This document shows, piece after piece, positions 1 to 5,805 of a DNA stretch of 8,108 bases. The DNA lies in assembly GCA_021205255.1 (NCBI GenBank), contig JAJPXW010000300.1:1-8108 (forward strand), written 5' to 3'. Position numbers and translations under genes: made by a program. The DNA comes from Burkholderiales bacterium. GTDB taxonomy: Bacteria > Pseudomonadota > Gammaproteobacteria > Burkholderiales > Burkholderiaceae_F. The notes beneath the pieces are model-generated. The model saw only the letters and a program-made list of their open reading frames with translations. It ran no database searches and was not told the origin of the DNA. How positions within the stretch are numbered: the stretch's first letter is position 1; every line of letters begins with the position of its first letter.

Positions 1-1239
1 GAAGAAAAAGAAGAGAAGAAATACCCAGTCTCACCCCGTGTTAAGGAAGCCTTGGCACTATTAAAAAGAGGGACAGAAACACTTTTACAAGAAGACGAAC
101 TGGAGCAAAAGCTAGCTAAATCGAAAGCTACAGGTAAACCTCTTCGAATAAAACTTGGCTTGGATCCCACTGCTCCCGACATTCATATTGGCCATACAGT
201 GGTTCTTAATAAGCTGCGTCAATTTCAGGATTTAGGGCACACGGTAATTTTCCTGATTGGCGACTTTCCCAGCCGCATTGGAGACCCATCAGGACGAAAT
301 ACGACTCGACCACCTCTTACTCGAGAGCAGATTGAAACAAATGCAAAGACCTATTTAGATCAGGCCGCTAAAGTTCTTGATAGGGATCGGACAGAAATAC
401 GCTACAACTCCGAATGGACTAATAAGCTTGGAGCGGACGGTTTAATTAAGCTTGCCTCTCGCTACACCTTGGCTCGCCTTCTGGAAAGAGATGATTTTGC
501 TAAGCGCTATGCAGAAAACCTTCCTATTGCAATGCACGAGCTCCTTTACCCCCTGATGCAGGGCTACGATTCAGTAGCGTTGGAAGCAGATGTCGAACTT
601 GGAGGCTCAGATCAGAGGTTCAACCTTCTAGTTGGCCGTGAATTGCAGCGCCAATACGGACAGGAAGCTCAATGCATCATGACAATGCCACTTCTAGTGG
701 GACTGGATGGCGCTATTAAGATGAGCAAATCCAAACACAACTACATTGGTATCACAGACGAACCTAATGACATGTTTGGTAAAGTCATGTCCATTTCCGA
801 TACTTTGATGTGGGATTGGTATGACTTGCTTTCTTTAAGAAGCAACGAGGAAATCCAAAAATTCAAAGAGGAATGCGCTAATGGACGCAATCCTAGGGAC
901 GTGAAAGTCCTTCTGGCCAAAGAGATAGTAGAAAGGTTCCATAACAAGGAAGCGGCCGATGCTGCCGAACAGGAATTCGTTAATCGGTTCAAGAAAGGAG
1001 CAGCGCCAACTAATATTCAGGAAGTCACTGTCAACGCCGGTGGCGAACCTATGCTGTTAGCCAAGGTTCTGAAAGAAGCAGGTATGGTTTCGTCCGCCTC
1101 TGAAGGCTATCGCAATATCAACTCAAATGCGGTCCATGTGGATGGACAGAAAGTCACTGAAAGAAATGCAACCTTGAGTCCAGGCGAATATGTCATCCAG
1201 GTGGGTAAGCGCAAATGGGCTAAAGTGACTCTGAAATAA
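1..1239 (+). CDS. tyrS: Tyrosyl-tRNA synthetase (5' end outside the window)
   Basis: Cytoplasmic class I aminoacyl-tRNA synthetase that activates tyrosine with ATP and charges tRNA-Tyr. The reading frame is open from base 1. A TTG at 52 could be called as the start, but the frame continues upstream as EEKEEKKYPVSPRVKEA, which matches the N-terminal helix normally present in betaproteobacterial TyrS (from memory, ISDEVRHALA...KRG). The true start is therefore before the window and the gene is 5'-partial. Numbered from the TTG codon, the HIGH signature is residues 45-48 (DIHIGHT), the tyrosine and tRNA-binding core follows (LYPLMQGYDSVAL near 164-176, ELGGSDQRFN near 182-191), and KMSKS is 223-227. 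An S4-like RNA-binding domain fills about 330-395 (VHVDGQKV, then VQVGKRKWAKV). Both catalytic signatures are intact. It heads a tight plus-strand unit, with dtd 24 bases downstream. Product identity is near certain; only the N-terminus is unseen. Confidence 0.97.
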   Translation, partial: EEKEEKKYPVSPRVKEALALLKRGTETLLQEDELEQKLAKSKATGKPLRIKLGLDPTAPDIHIGHTVVLNKLRQFQDLGHTVIFLIGDFPSRIGDPSGRNTTRPPLTREQIETNAKTYLDQAAKVLDRDRTEIRYNSEWTNKLGADGLIKLASRYTLARLLERDDFAKRYAENLPIAMHELLYPLMQGYDSVALEADVELGGSDQRFNLLVGRELQRQYGQEAQCIMTMPLLVGLDGAIKMSKSKHNYIGITDEPNDMFGKVMSISDTLMWDWYDLLSLRSNEEIQKFKEECANGRNPRDVKVLLAKEIVERFHNKEAADAAEQEFVNRFKKGAAPTNIQEVTVNAGGEPMLLAKVLKEAGMVSSASEGYRNINSNAVHVDGQKVTERNATLSPGEYVIQVGKRKWAKVTLK

Positions 1240-1263
1240 GAATCAAGGCAAAAGGAATAACCA

Positions 1264-1713
1264 GTGATAGTTCTTATTCAACGAGTTCTCAGAAGTTCCT
1301 GCACTGTGGATGGTGAAGTTACCGGAGAGTGCGGGAACGGCCTGCTGTTATTTGTCTGCGCAGAAAAAACCGATACACCTAAGACAGTCAGTGCTATGGC
1401 AAATAAAGTGCTTAAGTACCGTGTCTTTCATGACGATATGGGCAAAATGAACTTAAGCGCACTCGATATTGGGGCTGAAATCCTAGTTGTGCCTCAATTT
1501 ACCCTAGCTGCCGACACAAACTCTGGCACTCGTCCTAGTCTTTCACTAGGAGCCTCTCCCGAAGTCGGAAAGAAATTTTTCGAGCAATTCGTGGAAGAAA
1601 TCAAAAGTTCCGGCCTTAAGACTGGACAAGGGGTCTTTGGCGCCCATATGGAAATTAGCCTTGTCAATGATGGCCCTGTGACTTTCTGGTTACAGGTACC
1701 GAAGAAATCCTAG
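1264..1713 (+). CDS. dtd: D-aminoacyl-tRNA deacylase
   Basis: Cytoplasmic proofreading enzyme that hydrolyses D-aminoacyl-tRNA (D-Tyr-tRNA among others) and so keeps D-amino acids and glycine mischarging out of protein. The start is GTG at 1264, preceded by AAAGGA at 1251-1256 with 7 bases of spacing. It gives the expected N-terminus MIVLIQRVLRSS. The length of 149 residues is close to the roughly 145 usual for the family. The C-terminal Gly-cisPro motif region is intact as NDGPVTFWLQV (about residues 135-145). The other signature, usually SQFTL, reads PQFTL here (VVPQFTLAADTNSGTRPSL, about 75-93), so the serine is replaced by proline while QFTL is kept. It lies between tyrS and the PEBP gene, with its stop only 9 bases before the next start, so co-transcription is likely. 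The pairing with tyrS makes functional sense because D-Tyr is a classic mischarged substrate. Confidence 0.96.
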   Translation: MIVLIQRVLRSSCTVDGEVTGECGNGLLLFVCAEKTDTPKTVSAMANKVLKYRVFHDDMGKMNLSALDIGAEILVVPQFTLAADTNSGTRPSLSLGASPEVGKKFFEQFVEEIKSSGLKTGQGVFGAHMEISLVNDGPVTFWLQVPKKS

Positions 1714-1722
1714 AGGAAATTT

Positions 1723-2376
1723 ATGGAAGATATTTTTAGAGCGTGGAGCGATTCCTTCGCGGATGGACAAAGAATCCCCGAAGTCTATGCCTTCGCCAAA
1801 ATTGATCCATCTGGCAAAGAACATACTTTACCTGCTGGAGACCGCAATCCTGAGATCTCCTGGGACTCTATACCGGCAGGCACACAGTCCTTGATACTTT
1901 TGTGCCAAGACCATGACGTGCCGGCAGATTTTTCAAAAGCCAATCAGGAAGGCGAAAAGATTCCTGTAGATGCACCTAGAACCACTTATAACCATTGGGT
2001 TCTAGTGGATATTTCCCCAGAAGTCAGCAATATTCCCGCAGGCTATCTCTCCAATGGCATTACCCCGCATGGCAAACATGGTCCGGCCTGTGCTAATGGC
2101 ATGCGACAAGGTCTAAACGACTATACCGATTCCTTTAAAGGGGATCCCCAAATGCACGGGAAATACTATGGATATGATGGCCCGTGCCCTCCATGGAACG
2201 ATGAAAGGGTACACAACTACATCTTTACCCTCTATGCAGTCGACTTCCCAATGTTGCCCCTGCAGGGAGACTTTAGAGCCGATGATGTTCTAGAAGCCAT
2301 GAAAGGCCATGTGCTTGGCGAATGCTCCATTGTTGGAACATACACACTTAACCCAGAACTGAAGAAGGCTAAGTAA
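1723..2376 (+). CDS. YbhB/YbcL-family (phosphatidylethanolamine-binding protein-like) protein
   Basis: Bacterial member of the PEBP/Raf-kinase-inhibitor-like fold. Its cellular role is not established and no signal peptide is visible, so a cytoplasmic location is likely. Visible family features in order are NPEISWDSIPAG (42-53), a DPDxP-like motif in altered form DHDVP (63-67), a conserved YNHWVLVDI segment with His91, and GPCPPWNDERVHNY (153-166) carrying the GPxPP and His164 positions that line the ligand pocket in the family. At 217 residues it is longer than the short YbhB type of about 160. The additional material includes KANQEGEKIPVD after the DHDVP motif and the HGKYYGYDGP stretch, as in a known longer subgroup. 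The start is ATG at 1723, with AGAGGA at 1712-1717 overlapping the dtd stop. This is the last gene of the tyrS-dtd unit and is followed by two hairpins. A shared pathway with tyrS or dtd is not implied. Confidence 0.9.
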   Translation: MEDIFRAWSDSFADGQRIPEVYAFAKIDPSGKEHTLPAGDRNPEISWDSIPAGTQSLILLCQDHDVPADFSKANQEGEKIPVDAPRTTYNHWVLVDISPEVSNIPAGYLSNGITPHGKHGPACANGMRQGLNDYTDSFKGDPQMHGKYYGYDGPCPPWNDERVHNYIFTLYAVDFPMLPLQGDFRADDVLEAMKGHVLGECSIVGTYTLNPELKKAK

Positions 2377-2393
2377 TCAGGTTCCAGTAATTA

Positions 2394-2428
2394 AAACAGC
2401 CGGAAGAAACAAAATCTTCAGGCTGTTT
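2394..2428. terminator. Bidirectional intrinsic terminator between convergent genes
   Basis: AAACAGCC (2394-2401) pairs with GGCTGTTT (2421-2428). After one G-A mismatch, GAAGA (2403-2407) pairs with TCTTC (2415-2419), leaving a 7-base A-rich loop. On the plus strand the stem runs into TTTGTCTTATT, and on the minus strand into TTTTAATT. It can therefore serve both the PEBP gene and argC. Confidence 0.8.
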
Positions 2429-2436
2429 GTCTTATT

Positions 2437-2464
2437 GGCAGGTAGCTCTAGCTACCCGCCTTTT
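2437..2464 (+). terminator. Second hairpin, plus-strand terminator
   Basis: GGCAGGTAGC and GCTACCCGCC form a stem interrupted by one A-C mismatch, around the short apex TCTA, with TTTT at 2461-2464 on the plus strand. On the minus strand no T-run follows, so it most likely backs up termination of the tyrS-dtd-PEBP unit. The stem lies between 2437 and 2460, 11 bases before the last codon of argC. Confidence 0.65.
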
Positions 2465-2474
2465 GCTTACGGAA

Positions 2475-3536
2475 CTATGGAACCAATGGAATATTCTCCA
2501 GTCCAGTCGTTTCCGGTAACCCACAAATTAAGTTCATAGCCTGTACTGCCTGTCCAGCTGCACCTTTCACTAAGTTATCTTCAATAACTAGTATCTCAAG
2601 AATATTAAAGTCCCTCTTGTAAATTGCCATACGAACATAGTTCGATCCACGGACATTGCGAGTCTGCGGCAAGGAGTTAGGCGGAAGAACATCTACGAAC
2701 GGTTCATGTGCATAGCAGGCTTCATATACACCCTGAATATTTTCTTCCATGCCCTTATCCGTCATCGGCACATAGATAGTGGAGAAAATGCCGCGAATCA
2801 TTGGTACAAGATGCGGAGTAAATAGGAATTTCACAGGACAGCCAGCAAAGAGTTCAAGCTGCTGAACAATTTCCGGAGAATGGCGGTGACCTGGAACAGC
2901 ATAGGCTTTAAAGCTATCGGAGCATTCCGCATAGAGGAGATCAACAGCTGCTTTCTTACCAGCTCCACTCACACCGGATTTAGCGTCAGCGATGATTGGT
3001 CTACTCATATTAACGATATCGCCAACTTTCTTATGGAGCTGTAGGACTGGATAAAGACCAAGCTCGATGGAAGTTGGGTAGCAACCGGCCATACCTAGAA
3101 TCCTTGCGTCCTTCATTTTTGCACGCATGGTTTCCGGCTGCCCATAAACGGCTTCTTTGAGTAGAGCTGGCTCTGAATGCTCAAGCTTGTACCGGTTCTT
3201 GAATATTTCCGGATCCTGCATTCTGAAGTCGGCGGCAAGGTCAATAAGCTTTACACCGTTATCAGTCAGTTTCTTTGCCATAGACATGGCCACGCCATGC
3301 GGAGTTGCGAAGAAAACGACATCGCATAGTTCCAGTGGTGCGTCTTCCGGTTTGACGAAAGTTAAGTCCACTCTCTTGCGCAACGATGGGAACATTTCTG
3401 CAACAGGAGTACCAGCATCGGTTCGGCCAGTAATGGTCAAAATCTCTACTTGAGGGTGCTGGGAGAGAATGCGAAGAAGTTCAACGCCAGTGTATCCACT
3501 TCCACCAACGATACCAACCTTGATTTTTTTATCCAT
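2475..3536 (-). CDS. argC: N-acetyl-gamma-glutamyl-phosphate reductase
   Basis: Third step of arginine biosynthesis: NADPH-dependent reduction of N-acetylglutamyl phosphate to N-acetylglutamate 5-semialdehyde, in the cytoplasm. I chose ATG at 3536, giving 353 residues and the normal N-terminus MDKKIKVGIVGGSGYTG, over an in-frame TTG at 3551 that has no ribosome-binding site. Upstream of the ATG only a weak GGA is present. The Rossmann glycine motif GIVGGSGYTGVELL is near the N-terminus. FFATPHGVAM follows at about 75-84. The catalytic cysteine is Cys152 in GMAGCYPTS, and the base histidine region is VPGHRHSPEI (about 214-223). The cysteine neighbourhood departs from the usual NPGCYPT: Asn-Pro is replaced by Met-Ala. 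The gene lies 150 bases behind rpsI beyond a strong terminator and has a possible -10 TAAAAT at 3571-3576, so it is probably transcribed on its own as well. Confidence 0.96.
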   Translation of the reverse strand: MDKKIKVGIVGGSGYTGVELLRILSQHPQVEILTITGRTDAGTPVAEMFPSLRKRVDLTFVKPEDAPLELCDVVFFATPHGVAMSMAKKLTDNGVKLIDLAADFRMQDPEIFKNRYKLEHSEPALLKEAVYGQPETMRAKMKDARILGMAGCYPTSIELGLYPVLQLHKKVGDIVNMSRPIIADAKSGVSGAGKKAAVDLLYAECSDSFKAYAVPGHRHSPEIVQQLELFAGCPVKFLFTPHLVPMIRGIFSTIYVPMTDKGMEENIQGVYEACYAHEPFVDVLPPNSLPQTRNVRGSNYVRMAIYKRDFNILEILVIEDNLVKGAAGQAVQAMNLICGLPETTGLENIPLVP

Positions 3537-3595
3537 TTCGAGCGTATCCAAAATTCAGTTTAATTTTTGGATTTTATTCACCCATTCAGACAAGC

Positions 3596-3629
3596 AGAAA
3601 AAGGAAGAGTCTCTTTTGAGAATCTTCCT
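3596..3629 (-). terminator. Intrinsic terminator after rpsI
   Basis: On the minus strand AGGAAGA pairs with TCTTCCT (3623-3629 and 3602-3608). After an internal mismatch TCTC pairs with GAGA around a four-base AAAA loop. Five T residues then follow, running to 3598. An outer GCAGAA/TTCTGC pair (3594-3599 with 3634-3639) competes with the T-run. It ends the rplM-rpsI transcript before argC. A smaller 6-bp hairpin, GGAATC/GATTCC at 3653-3669, lies between it and the rpsI stop. Confidence 0.8.
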
Positions 3630-3685
3630 GGAATTCTGCCACTGCTACCGTTGGAATCTCTGGGATTCCTGGCAATATTCGTCTG

Positions 3686-4078
3686 TTAACGCTTGGAGAA
3701 CTGTTTACGTCTTCTAGCTTTACGAAGACCGACTTTCTTACGTTCTACTTCGCGGGCATCGCGCGTTACGAGACCAGCCTTTGAAAGAATTGGCTTCAAA
3801 GTTTCATCGTAATCGATAAGCGCTCTTGTGATGCCGTGACGGATGGCTCCAGCCTGACCGGATTCGCCACCACCATGGACATTTACTTTAATGTCGAAAG
3901 TTTCGACATTGTCGGTAAGTTCCAAAGGCTGACGCACTACCATGCGGCCAGTTTCACGGTGCACGTATTCGTCAAGAGTACGACCGTTAATATCAAATTT
4001 ACCTGTTCCACGCTTCAGGAAGACGCGGGCCACTGAACTTTTACGGCGTCCAGTACCGTAGTTGTATTCGCCAATCAT
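3686..4078 (-). CDS. rpsI: 30S ribosomal protein S9
   Basis: Small-subunit ribosomal protein of the 30S head; its basic C-terminal tail reaches the P-site tRNA. The length is 130 residues, the usual size for proteobacterial S9. Visible features are the N-terminal YGTGRRKSSVARVF, the family signature GGGESGQAGAIRHGITRAL (about 70-88), DAREVERKKVGLRKARRRKQ, and the invariant C-terminal SKR. The start is ATG at 4078, only 2 bases after the rplM stop (TAA-CC-ATG). No good Shine-Dalgarno sequence is visible, which points to translational coupling with rplM. A terminator follows the stop within about 60 bases. No truncation or unusual residue was seen. Confidence 0.99.
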   Translation of the reverse strand: MIGEYNYGTGRRKSSVARVFLKRGTGKFDINGRTLDEYVHRETGRMVVRQPLELTDNVETFDIKVNVHGGGESGQAGAIRHGITRALIDYDETLKPILSKAGLVTRDAREVERKKVGLRKARRRKQFSKR

Positions 4079-4080
4079 GG

Positions 4081-4509
4081 TTAGATATCTAGCTGTTTAG
4101 GTTTCTGGGCGGCATGTGGGTGTTCGTTACCCGCATAGACATAGAGCTTCTTATACATTGCGTAGCCAAGTGGGCCTTTTGGAAGCATTCCTTTTACTGC
4201 TAGTTCCAGAGGACGGCCTGGACGCTTTTCCTGCATCTTGCGGAAAGTGGTTTCATAAATGCCACCAGGATAGCCAGAATGGCGGTAATACTTTTTATCC
4301 TCAGGCTTGTTAGCGGTCATGCGAAGCTTGTCGGCATTTACTACGATGATGTAGTCGCCGGTATCGACATGAGGCGTGTAGATAGGCTTATTCTTGCCAC
4401 GGAGTCTGACAGCGATTTCAGTGGCAAGGCGTCCTACGATCTTATCGGTCGCATCGACGATATACCATTCACGCTTTACTTCAAGCGGCTTAGCCGAGAA
4501 GGTTTTCAT
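4081..4509 (-). CDS. rplM: 50S ribosomal protein L13
   Basis: Early-assembly large-subunit ribosomal protein that binds 23S rRNA. In E. coli, L13 also represses translation of its own rplM-rpsI mRNA. The length is 142 residues, identical to the E. coli protein. The sequence shows the standard core: REWYIVDATDKIVGRLA (about 14-30), RGKNKPIYTPHVDTGDY, the signature VKGMLPKGPLGYAMYKKLYVY (about 105-125), and GNEHPHAAQKP near the C-terminus. The start is ATG at 4509, with AGGTGA at 4516-4521 spaced 6 bases upstream. The A of this ATG is also the last base of the TAA of a 31-codon upstream ORF, giving a TAATG junction. The promoter and upstream ORF are listed separately. It is followed at once by rpsI. 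Confidence 0.99.
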   Translation of the reverse strand: MKTFSAKPLEVKREWYIVDATDKIVGRLATEIAVRLRGKNKPIYTPHVDTGDYIIVVNADKLRMTANKPEDKKYYRHSGYPGGIYETTFRKMQEKRPGRPLELAVKGMLPKGPLGYAMYKKLYVYAGNEHPHAAQKPKQLDI

Positions 4510-4604
4510 TACGTTTCACCTATGTGGGCGTAGATAACACCCATTAAATCTTTGATTTCAAATAAAAATGCTGTTCTAAACACAACAAAACGAGCGATAG
4601 CCAT
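4509..4604 (-). CDS. Candidate 31-residue upstream ORF (leader peptide) of the rplM-rpsI operon
   Basis: Small ORF that I do not recognise. It begins ATG at 4604-4602 and ends TAA at 4511-4509, encoding 31 residues that start MAIARFVVFRTAF and end IYAHIGET. It is fairly hydrophobic, with no cysteine and no amino-acid run typical of an attenuator peptide. AGGAG at 4612-4616, 7 bases before the ATG, is the best ribosome-binding site in the window. The stop shares its last base with the rplM start (TAATG), a classic arrangement for termination-reinitiation coupling. The rplM ribosome-binding site lies inside the last codons. A plausible promoter would start the transcript about 10 bases before AGGAG, making this the first ORF of the mRNA. 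Whether the peptide itself matters, or only the act of translation, cannot be told. A chance ORF of this length is possible, but the combined start and stop signals argue against it. Confidence 0.6.
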   Translation of the reverse strand: MAIARFVVFRTAFLFEIKDLMGVIYAHIGET

Positions 4605-4614
4605 AGCTACGCTC
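4592..4614 (-). promoter_or_regulatory. Hairpin sequestering the ribosome-binding site and start codon of the rplM upstream ORF
   Basis: On the minus strand GAGCG-TAGC pairs with GCTA-T-CGCTC, giving nine base pairs with one bulged T around the loop TATG. The ATG of the 31-codon ORF lies wholly in the loop, and three of the five AGGAG bases are in the 5' arm. The sequence after the stem is GTTTTGTTGTGTTT, a weakly U-rich tail. It could therefore act as a translation switch, as an intrinsic terminator/attenuator, or as a late terminator of the upstream stress-protein gene. Structure and positions are seen; function is inferred. Confidence 0.55.
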
Positions 4615-4630
4615 CTGTAGAGAGGACGAG

Positions 4631-4659
4631 AATATACTTTAATTTACCCGCTGATGCAA
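4631..4659 (-). promoter_or_regulatory. Putative sigma-70 promoter for rplM-rpsI
   Basis: TATATT at 4631-4636 matches the -10 consensus in 5 of 6 positions. TTGCAT at 4654-4659 gives the TTG core of a -35, with an exact 17-base spacer. Initiation would fall near 4622-4626, leaving a leader of only about 10 bases before the AGGAG of the upstream ORF. The -35 matches only 3 of 6 positions, but ribosomal operons need a promoter here and nothing better is seen. Confidence 0.5.
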
Positions 4660-4676
4660 GAGCAAAAGCGGGCAAA
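4643..4676 (-). terminator. Hairpin after the universal stress gene, possible terminator without a T-run
   Basis: TTTGCCCGC pairs with GCGGGTAAA (one G-T wobble) across a 16-base loop, 22 bases after the stress-gene stop. Neither strand shows a proper T-run (TAAATTAAAG on the minus side), so it may be a weak or Rho-assisted terminator or a 3' mRNA stabiliser. It overlaps the spacer and -35 of the candidate rplM promoter. Confidence 0.4.
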
Positions 4677-4697
4677 TTATGGAATTCACATGATTTT

Positions 4698-5627
4698 TTA
4701 GGGTTCGAAATCGCCTTTTTCTTCCTTCTGCTCTTCCTCGTCTTTTACTTTGTCCTCATCGGTCTGGACAATTAGTAATGGTATTTCACTGAGCGCTGTC
4801 AAGCGAGTTGCGGTAGAACCTAGAACAGAAGCGCGGAATTCGCCCTGACCTCTCGTACCAATGACGATTAGATCCAAATCTTCTTTCTTCGCATAATGGG
4901 CAATTGCTTTTCCAGGATCGTCGGAAGTCAACTTAACACGTTCTATCTCAGCTCCGGTGCCTTTCAAAAGATCTTCGGCATGCTCGAACACCTCGCCAAT
5001 TTCTACTTTTCTTTCTTTTCGAGCTTTGCGCTCCAATGCATAGTCTCTAGAAAGTGGAGCTGGCTTCTCTTCCACATTAATCAAAATGTACTTTGGAGAT
5101 TTCCCAAAAAGGGAAGAATGCTTGCCGACAAATTCAACTGCGTGTTCAGCATAGATGCTTCCATCGTCAGCAAGACCAATAGATGGTTCATCATTAAGCT
5201 TCACGGGCTTATCGTGGAGAATAAGCATTGGCTTATAAGTAATGGCAAGAAGTTTGTTGGTTACTGAGCCAAAAATGATTCCTTCAATGGAGCTAGTGCC
5301 TTTCGAACCCATAATAATGAGGTCGACATTATTCTTATCCGCAATAGCGTTAATGGTTTCGGCAATACCGCCAGTTTCGTAGATTGGCTTTGCATTAAGT
5401 CCAGCGTCTTGGAGTTCCTTAACCGCAGGTTTCAAAATTTCCATCGCCTCTTCTTCAAGAGCCTTTTGAGCCTCGGTCTGCTTGAAGATGTAGGACAACA
5501 AGGAAATTGGCTGAACATTAACGACAAGAAATTCGGAATTTGCTCCAAAATTCGCACTGCGGTTAGCCACGAAATCGAGGACTACCTTCGTGTAGGAGCT
5601 GTTATCAATTGGAATTAAATATTTCAT
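4698..5627 (-). CDS. Tandem-domain universal stress protein (UspA family)
   Basis: Cytoplasmic protein with two consecutive Usp domains. Such double-domain proteins are nucleotide-binding stress and survival factors, but the exact role of this one is unknown. Domain 1 (about 1-140) starts MKYLIPIDNSSYT and ends with the ATP-binding motif G-2x-G-9x-G-S at Gly107, Gly110 and Gly120-Ser121. Domain 2 (about 147-288) starts IGLADDGSIYAEHA and has the same motif at Gly257, Gly260 and Gly270-Ser271. Both motifs are complete, so both halves belong to the ATP-binding class. Residues 289-309 form a highly charged, Glu/Lys-rich tail beyond the fold. The start is ATG at 5627, where MKYLIPID fits the family. 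No Shine-Dalgarno sequence is visible; the preceding bases are CACCTCAAC. It is divergent from the Sel1-repeat gene, and rplM follows downstream with its own probable promoter. Confidence 0.93.
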   Translation of the reverse strand: MKYLIPIDNSSYTKVVLDFVANRSANFGANSEFLVVNVQPISLLSYIFKQTEAQKALEEEAMEILKPAVKELQDAGLNAKPIYETGGIAETINAIADKNNVDLIIMGSKGTSSIEGIIFGSVTNKLLAITYKPMLILHDKPVKLNDEPSIGLADDGSIYAEHAVEFVGKHSSLFGKSPKYILINVEEKPAPLSRDYALERKARKERKVEIGEVFEHAEDLLKGTGAEIERVKLTSDDPGKAIAHYAKKEDLDLIVIGTRGQGEFRASVLGSTATRLTALSEIPLLIVQTDEDKVKDEEEQKEEKGDFEP

Positions 5628-5743
5628 GTTGAGGTGTAGTGGCTAAATAGAGCCTAGAGTTTACAGCAGTATCGTTGAGTGAGTTTAAGGCCTAGTGGCC
5701 AAAAAGCGTAAATAATCAAATAGTAGTGAGCCCAAAGATATTT

Positions 5744-5774
5744 TTGCACCGAAATGAGCCAATCAATGCATAAT
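5744..5774 (+). promoter_or_regulatory. Weak promoter candidate for the Sel1-repeat gene
   Basis: CATAAT at 5769-5774 matches the -10 consensus in 5 of 6 positions. TTGCAC at 5744-5749 is a partial -35, but the spacer is 19 bases, longer than ideal. It lies 31 bases before the Sel1-gene ATG in the 178-base divergent gap shared with the stress gene. No convincing promoter was found for the opposite strand in this gap. Confidence 0.3.
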
Positions 5775-5805
5775 TACCGATATCAAGCCCATTAGGAAGA
5801 ATTAA

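Noticed and set aside
741..992. Minus-strand 83-codon ORF inside tyrS
   Set aside because: Wholly antisense to a strongly conserved gene, with no family resemblance and no ribosome-binding site; a shadow frame. The same applies to the opposite-strand ORFs within argC, rpsI, rplM, the Usp gene and the TauE/SafE gene.
3537..3551. TTG start for argC five codons upstream
   Set aside because: No ribosome-binding site before it, and ATG at 3536 gives the normal ArgC N-terminus.
3469..3717. Plus-strand 82-codon ORF across the argC-rpsI gap
   Set aside because: It covers the start of argC, the rpsI terminator and the end of rpsI on the other strand. Its composition follows the hairpin repeats and it has no recognisable protein features.
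5689..5700. GGCC-TAGT-GGCC inverted repeat in the divergent gap
   Set aside because: Only 4 bp of stem and no partner repeat; too weak to call an operator or terminator.
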